Part shown: positions 5,892 to 9,838 of the stretch, one piece after another
Layout of the letters: the number at the start of each line of letters is the position of its first letter
Numbering within the stretch: the stretch's first letter is position 1
NCBI GenBank assembly: GCA_031255115.1
Contig: JAIRTD010000094.1
Span: forward strand, 1 to 9,838
Direction: 5' to 3'
Length of the DNA: 9,838 nucleotides
From: Spirochaetaceae bacterium
GTDB lineage: Bacteria > Spirochaetota > Spirochaetia > Treponematales > Breznakiellaceae
Made by a program: the position numbers and the translations under genes
Notes under the pieces: generated by a model
Seen by the model: the letters and a program-made list of their open reading frames with translations, nothing else
What the model was told of the DNA's origin: nothing
Databases searched by the model: none

Positions 5892-6950
5892 ATGGCTAAT
5901 GACGGAACGAATCTTGAAATTCTCTCCACCCGCTCCGGGTTTAACTCCGCTGTCAGGCAGATCAAAAAGACCATAGGTGTTGTGGATGCTATCGGAAGCA
6001 CCAAAAACCTCGGCGATACTCTTTTTGAAATGGGAGACGAAGATCTTTCAGGCGAAAAAGCGGCCCTGCTTTTGAGTATGGTTTTGGTGGATAAAATGGG
6101 GTACAAAACATTTTCTTCCAACCTCGAATCGGTGGTTGCCGAACCGGCGGTCTTGGCCAGGGAATTTGAAAAATGGAAAGGCGTTGACCTTATCGTGGCC
6201 TATCACCACCCCGAAATGGGGCTTTTGGTGGCCAATCCGAAAAACGGCGAGGAACTGGCCGGTCTCGGACAGCTCCGCAAGCGGGAACTGCTTGTTGTCT
6301 ATGCCGGAAAAGGAGGCGCTCCGGCCGACGAAGCCTGCCTCGAGGCCGCTAAAATCGCGGCAAGCCTTTTTGAAGGCGCAAAGATAAAGCCTCCCCCGGC
6401 AGTACTCCGGGGAAATTTTGTGGTACGCAAACTCAAGAAGATCAAAGAAGAAGCCCCCGAAAAGCCGCCCGCGCGGGGACCCAAAGCCGCCAGAAAAGCG
6501 GCCCCGGTACGGGGCAGGGGCAGGCGGCCTTCCGCTCCGTCTGCCGCGCCAGAAGCCCAGCGCGTTGCCGCTCCTGTCGTAACTACGATGGCGCCTCCGG
6601 TAACGGCGCCCAAGGGCCCGGTCAAGATGACCCCCCGTTACGCCGTGGTGGTGCAGAACGAGCTCTTTCATAATGGAAATGTCGAAGCCTGGAAACGTAT
6701 TGTGGCAAGTTATAAGGCAAAATATCCCCAGCTTGAAGTGTTTATTTACTATGACGGGGAACGCATCCTCGATATTAACTCTCTTTTTAAGTGGGGTAAG
6801 GTTAAACACGGCAGCGCCATAGAATTTGCCGTGGCCGGAAACGATATTAAAGACGTGGCAAAATTGCAGCGCTACCTTGCCCAGGGGGCAAGCCACATGT
6901 TTGAGGCCTTTCTTCACGGGCCGGTAAATAACGTATTAAGGCTTTTCTAA
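5892..6950 (+). CDS. Unnamed two-domain protein with C-terminal HPr-like domain (TP0747-like)
   Basis: This encodes 352 residues and is cytoplasmic, with no signal or membrane segment. The start is set by AGGAGG 10 bases upstream. Residues 1-165 form an alpha/beta domain I do not recognise. Residues 166-248 are a Pro/Ala/Lys/Arg linker with a basic patch PVRGRGRRPSAP (205-216). Residues 249-352 align by eye with HPr of the PEP phosphotransferase system: strand YAVVVQNELFH puts H260 at the phospho-His15 position, then YYDGERILDINSLFKWG and KHGSAIEFAVAGND match the HPr 'YNGK...KSIMGVMSLG' and 'KGAEITISASG' strands. The Arg-Pro after His15 is replaced by N-G-N, and the regulatory Ser46 position is Asp294. 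It lies between cfpA and a PPDK-family gene, 12 bases before the latter, so it is surely co-transcribed with it. Position suggests TP0747. The HPr match is my own alignment; partner and role are unknown. Confidence 0.7.
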   Translation: MANDGTNLEILSTRSGFNSAVRQIKKTIGVVDAIGSTKNLGDTLFEMGDEDLSGEKAALLLSMVLVDKMGYKTFSSNLESVVAEPAVLAREFEKWKGVDLIVAYHHPEMGLLVANPKNGEELAGLGQLRKRELLVVYAGKGGAPADEACLEAAKIAASLFEGAKIKPPPAVLRGNFVVRKLKKIKEEAPEKPPARGPKAARKAAPVRGRGRRPSAPSAAPEAQRVAAPVVTTMAPPVTAPKGPVKMTPRYAVVVQNELFHNGNVEAWKRIVASYKAKYPQLEVFIYYDGERILDINSLFKWGKVKHGSAIEFAVAGNDIKDVAKLQRYLAQGASHMFEAFLHGPVNNVLRLF

Positions 6951-6962
6951 AGGAAGTAATTT

Positions 6963-9638
6963 ATGGACAGTAGAATACATTTTTTTAGCCAAACAGATGT
7001 GATTCCTAAATCCGTGGCGCCGGAACTGCTGGGTATCCGGGGCCGCCAGGCCAATGAATTTGCCGAGCTGGGTTTTCCCATACTCCCCGGATTCATTCTG
7101 GATACGGAAATAGCCAGCGAGATAAACCCGGATCACATAAGAAAGGACCTCAAGGCCCTTCTTGACAAATGCGCTTTTATCGCTGGAAAGAAATTCGGCG
7201 ATAAAAAGAACCCCCTGCTTCTTAAAGTGGTCGTGTCCAGCAACCTGGCGGTAACCACCTACCCGACCCTGCACAACTTTGGCCTGGTGCGGCCTACCAT
7301 AGACGGCTTTGCCAAATGGGTCGGAGAGGATTTTGCGGCCCATGAGGTGCTCTTTCTGGTCCGGGGCATGCTTAAGATCGAAGAGCGTATCAAGGAACTT
7401 GAGGACAAGTCCAAAGCACAGGCCGAAATTAGCGCCCAGATTAAGTTCCTTGACCGGGCCCTGGGCATTGCCAGGCCTTCCAACGAACTCGGCGCCAAGG
7501 AAAAACCGGTTACAATAAACAAAAGCGCCGAAGCCTACATGAACGAGTACGCCAAATACTTTCCCGCGGGCTTTTTTGACAGCGCCGAAAATCAGATACT
7601 CATCACGTTAAGCGAAATTTCCAAAATGCTGCAGATGGACGAGCAGAACGACCGTGACACGGCCCTTATGATACAGCCCATGGTATACGGCAATTACGGC
7701 AGCGATTCCTGTTCCGGGGATTTCTTTAGCCGTAACGTGGTTACCGGTAACAAGCGCCTCCAGGGCCAGTTTTACCGGGGCAAATTCAACGAAATCGACG
7801 CCCAGGGCCAGAGCATCGACAAGATAGGGCCCACCCATCTCAAGCAGCTCGAAAAAATCGCCTGGACCCTGGAAGACAAGTTTAAGGAAATACGCCAGGT
7901 CCGCTTTACCGTTGAGAACGGCAAACTCTGGCTTATTGAGCAGCGCCTGATCGACCAGAAATCAACCCAGGCGGACATTAAGCTCCTCCTTGACCTTGCC
8001 AAACGCAAGATTATCTCCAACGCCGATGTGGTAAAAGCCATAGAACCTCTGCGGCTCAACGAAATTCTCCACCCGGTTATCAATCCCGCTTCGGTCAAGG
8101 GCTTTAAGAGCTGGAAGGGCGGCATAGCCGGCGCTCCCGGCGCGGCCATAGGCCGGGTGTATTTTAGCACCGACGCCCTTCTTGAGGCCCGTAAACAGGC
8201 CATTGCCAAGGGTGAGCATACCAATTTTATCCTGGTGTTGATTTCTTCCTTTGCGGAGGACGTCAAGGCCATCGAGGTTTCCACCGGTGTACTTACCGCC
8301 GAAGGCGGCTTTTCCGCCCACGCGTCGGTAGTGGCAAGGCAGTACGGCAAGGTCTCCCTGGTTGCCCCGGCGCTCAAAATAAACGGTAAAAAAGCCTCCC
8401 TTGGCAATTTAAGTTTTTCCGAAGGGGACTATATCACCATAGTCGTGCCCTTCTACGGCGAAAGCAGCGTCTACCTTGGAACCGCCCAGCTCATTGAGCC
8501 TGATCCAAAGGAATCCGGGCTGCTTGACTTTATCGCCCTGAGCAAGAGCTTCCTCAAGAATTTTCATGTCAGGGCCAATGCCGAAACCCCCAGGGACGCG
8601 GCCCTCGCCCTTTCCTTTGGGGCGGACGGCATAGGACTCTGCCGCACCGAACACATGTTCTTCCAGGCGGACAGAATCAACGTGTTCAGGGAAATGCTGC
8701 TTTCCGATTCTCCAAAGGAAAGAAAGAAATTCCTGGACAAGCTCCAGGTCATGCAGCGTAATGATTTTTACGGGATACTCAAGGTCATGGCCGGCAAGGA
8801 AGTAACCATACGGCTGCTTGATTCGCCGCTCCATGAATTTATGCCCCACAATGACGATGAGTTAAAGGCCTACCTCAGCCATGTAGGAAAGACAAAGAAA
8901 ACCAGGCCCCCAAAGGCGGCGGTTCTCGCCCGGATAGACGCCCTCCACGAGTTTAACCCCATGCTGGGCCACCGGGGCTGCCGTATAGCGGTCTCGTATC
9001 CTGAAATCTACGCCATGCAGATCAGGGCCATTTTTGAGGCTACCTACAAACTCAGGCAGGAAAAGATCGACGCAAAGCCTGAGATCATGATACCCATAGT
9101 AATGAACGCCTCGGAACTTAAACTCATTGCCTACGGCAAAAAGATCGAAGGTTCAAGCTATACCGGTATTGTGGATATAGAAGAAGAACTGCGGAAATCC
9201 AAAAAAGCCAAGCCCGTGGATTACCAGATAGGCACCATGATAGAACTCCCCGCGGCGGCGCTCGGCGCCGGAGAAATAGCCAAATACGGCCGTTTCTTTA
9301 GCTTTGGAACCAACGACCTTACCCAAACCACGCTGGGTATTTCCCGTGATGACTTTACCGCCTTTATGCCCGACTACACCCTCTTTGACCTTATCACGGG
9401 CAATCCTTTTAGCACCCTGGACCCCAGGGTCATGGAACTCATCACCCTGGCCGTGGAACGGGGAAGGCTCACCAGGCCCGACCTTGTCTGCGGCCTCTGC
9501 GGAGAACACGGCGCCAATCCGGGTAATGTGCGCTTCTGTATGGACGCGGGACTCAACTATGTGTCCTGTTCGCCCTATTCAGTGCCCATAGCCCTCCTCG
9601 CCGTAGTCCAGGCCGAACTGGAAAAAGCCTCGGAGTAG
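6963..9638 (+). CDS. ppdK: Pyruvate, phosphate dikinase family protein with degenerate ATP-binding half
   Basis: This 891-residue protein has the PPDK domain order. PPDK interconverts ATP + phosphate + pyruvate with AMP + diphosphate + PEP through a phospho-histidine. The swivelling His domain keeps the catalytic His (GGFSAHASVVAR, H453). The PEP/pyruvate barrel keeps GLCRTEHMFF (R561), IRLLDSPLHEF (R617), NPMLGHRGCR, GTMIELP (E761), FFSFGTNDLTQ and NYVSCSP (C869). The N-terminal ATP-grasp half is eroded: GIRGR (24-28) replaces GGKGA, valines (89-91) stand where SVRSG has Arg, Gln269 replaces the Glu of GEF, and GIRTP is lost near 288. A charged helical stretch (137-165) lies in this half. 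PAAA after E761 is Enzyme I-like rather than the PPDK PRAA. AGGAAG, 6 bases upstream, sets the start. Either PPDK with a changed nucleotide site or a PEP-dependent phosphotransferase for the HPr-like upstream protein is possible. Confidence 0.82.
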   Translation: MDSRIHFFSQTDVIPKSVAPELLGIRGRQANEFAELGFPILPGFILDTEIASEINPDHIRKDLKALLDKCAFIAGKKFGDKKNPLLLKVVVSSNLAVTTYPTLHNFGLVRPTIDGFAKWVGEDFAAHEVLFLVRGMLKIEERIKELEDKSKAQAEISAQIKFLDRALGIARPSNELGAKEKPVTINKSAEAYMNEYAKYFPAGFFDSAENQILITLSEISKMLQMDEQNDRDTALMIQPMVYGNYGSDSCSGDFFSRNVVTGNKRLQGQFYRGKFNEIDAQGQSIDKIGPTHLKQLEKIAWTLEDKFKEIRQVRFTVENGKLWLIEQRLIDQKSTQADIKLLLDLAKRKIISNADVVKAIEPLRLNEILHPVINPASVKGFKSWKGGIAGAPGAAIGRVYFSTDALLEARKQAIAKGEHTNFILVLISSFAEDVKAIEVSTGVLTAEGGFSAHASVVARQYGKVSLVAPALKINGKKASLGNLSFSEGDYITIVVPFYGESSVYLGTAQLIEPDPKESGLLDFIALSKSFLKNFHVRANAETPRDAALALSFGADGIGLCRTEHMFFQADRINVFREMLLSDSPKERKKFLDKLQVMQRNDFYGILKVMAGKEVTIRLLDSPLHEFMPHNDDELKAYLSHVGKTKKTRPPKAAVLARIDALHEFNPMLGHRGCRIAVSYPEIYAMQIRAIFEATYKLRQEKIDAKPEIMIPIVMNASELKLIAYGKKIEGSSYTGIVDIEEELRKSKKAKPVDYQIGTMIELPAAALGAGEIAKYGRFFSFGTNDLTQTTLGISRDDFTAFMPDYTLFDLITGNPFSTLDPRVMELITLAVERGRLTRPDLVCGLCGEHGANPGNVRFCMDAGLNYVSCSPYSVPIALLAVVQAELEKASE

Positions 9639-9667
9639 GGGAGGGGTTGACCCTTTCAAAAAGAAAG

Positions 9668-9705
9668 GCCGTCTGACCACTTGTATGTGGACAGGCGGCT
9701 TTTTT
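9668..9705 (+). terminator. Rho-independent terminator after ppdK
   Basis: GCCGTCTGACCAC (9668-9680) pairs with GTGGACAGGCGGC (9687-9699) over 13 positions, with one G-U pair and one A-A mismatch. The loop is TTGTAT and the hairpin is followed by TTTTTT (9700-9705). It lies 30 bases after the ppdK stop and ends the operon. Its stem shares CAAGTGGTCAG (inverted) with the terminator after cfpA. Confidence 0.88.
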
Positions 9706-9750
9706 ATAACCACAGGCAGCTTAGGCGTTTAAGCGCAAAGTCGCAAAAGT

Positions 9751-9782
9751 CAAAAAGAAGGGGGCCGCATTTCCATGCCCCC
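9751..9782 (-). terminator. Possible minus-strand terminator near the right edge
   Basis: GGGGGC (9760-9765) and GCCCCC (9777-9782) form a GC-only 6-bp stem with an 11-base loop. On the minus strand it is followed by TTCTTTTTG, so it could end a leftward gene lying beyond the right edge. No clear coding frame is seen in 9783-9838. TAAGCGCAA occurs on both sides (9730-9738 and 9788-9796), so the segment could instead belong to an intergenic repeat. Confidence 0.35.
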
Positions 9783-9838
9783 ACCCGTAAGCGCAAGCTC
9801 CCCCGGCGCGCCCCCGCCCGACTTCATCCCGCGAACCG

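Noticed and set aside
6048..6917. Minus-strand open frame of 289 codons opposite the HPr-like gene
   Set aside because: It is a shadow; the plus frame has a perfect ribosome site, a recognisable domain and operon spacing.
1..9838. CRISPR array, tRNA/rRNA genes, insertion sequence or phage genes
   Set aside because: No spaced repeats, clover-leaf folds, rRNA motifs, transposase frames or terminal inverted repeats were seen; the gene order looks like a conserved treponemal core block.

Overview
The window looks like chromosomal DNA of a treponeme (Spirochaetota). The main evidence is a near-complete gene for cytoplasmic filament protein A (CfpA), a ribbon protein known from treponemes. Its neighbours match, as I recall it, the block in Treponema pallidum that holds ppdK (TP0746), TP0747, cfpA (TP0748), the vWA protein TP0750 and pallilysin TP0751. 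Composition is roughly 50% GC with GCC, GGC and CCC codons preferred. The proteins do not look like those of T. pallidum itself, so a free-living or host-gut treponeme (for example of the termite-gut group) is my inference.

Layout from left to right. Bases 1-153 hold the end of a plus-strand gene with a SPOR-like C-terminus. It converges on a three-gene minus-strand operon, which in transcription order encodes a secreted vWA-like protein (about 3342-2797), an NrnA-type DHH phosphoesterase (2775-1795) and a membrane-anchored pallilysin-like protein (1798-182). The last two overlap by ATGA. About 400 bases of AT-rich divergent control DNA (3343-3740) follow, with phased A/T tracts and a good extended -10 promoter for cfpA. 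The plus strand then carries cfpA (3741-5693), a strong hairpin terminator (5837-5873), an unnamed two-domain protein (5892-6950), a PPDK-family protein (6963-9638) and a second terminator (9668-9705). The last 130 bases are non-coding as far as I can tell.

How the genes may work together. CfpA builds the cytoplasmic filament ribbons. The gene after it encodes a protein whose last ~100 residues read as an HPr fold that keeps the phospho-accepting histidine. The next gene encodes a PPDK/Enzyme I relative whose phospho-histidine and PEP/pyruvate site are intact but whose ATP-binding half has lost several expected residues. This suggests, as inference only, a PEP-driven His-to-His relay physically or genetically tied to the filament. 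CfpA also appears to lose a basic, glycine-rich tail through a one-base shift at an A5 run, because an open -1 frame with native codon use continues to a TAA TAA just before the terminator. The minus-strand operon is a separate unit aimed mostly at the cell envelope.
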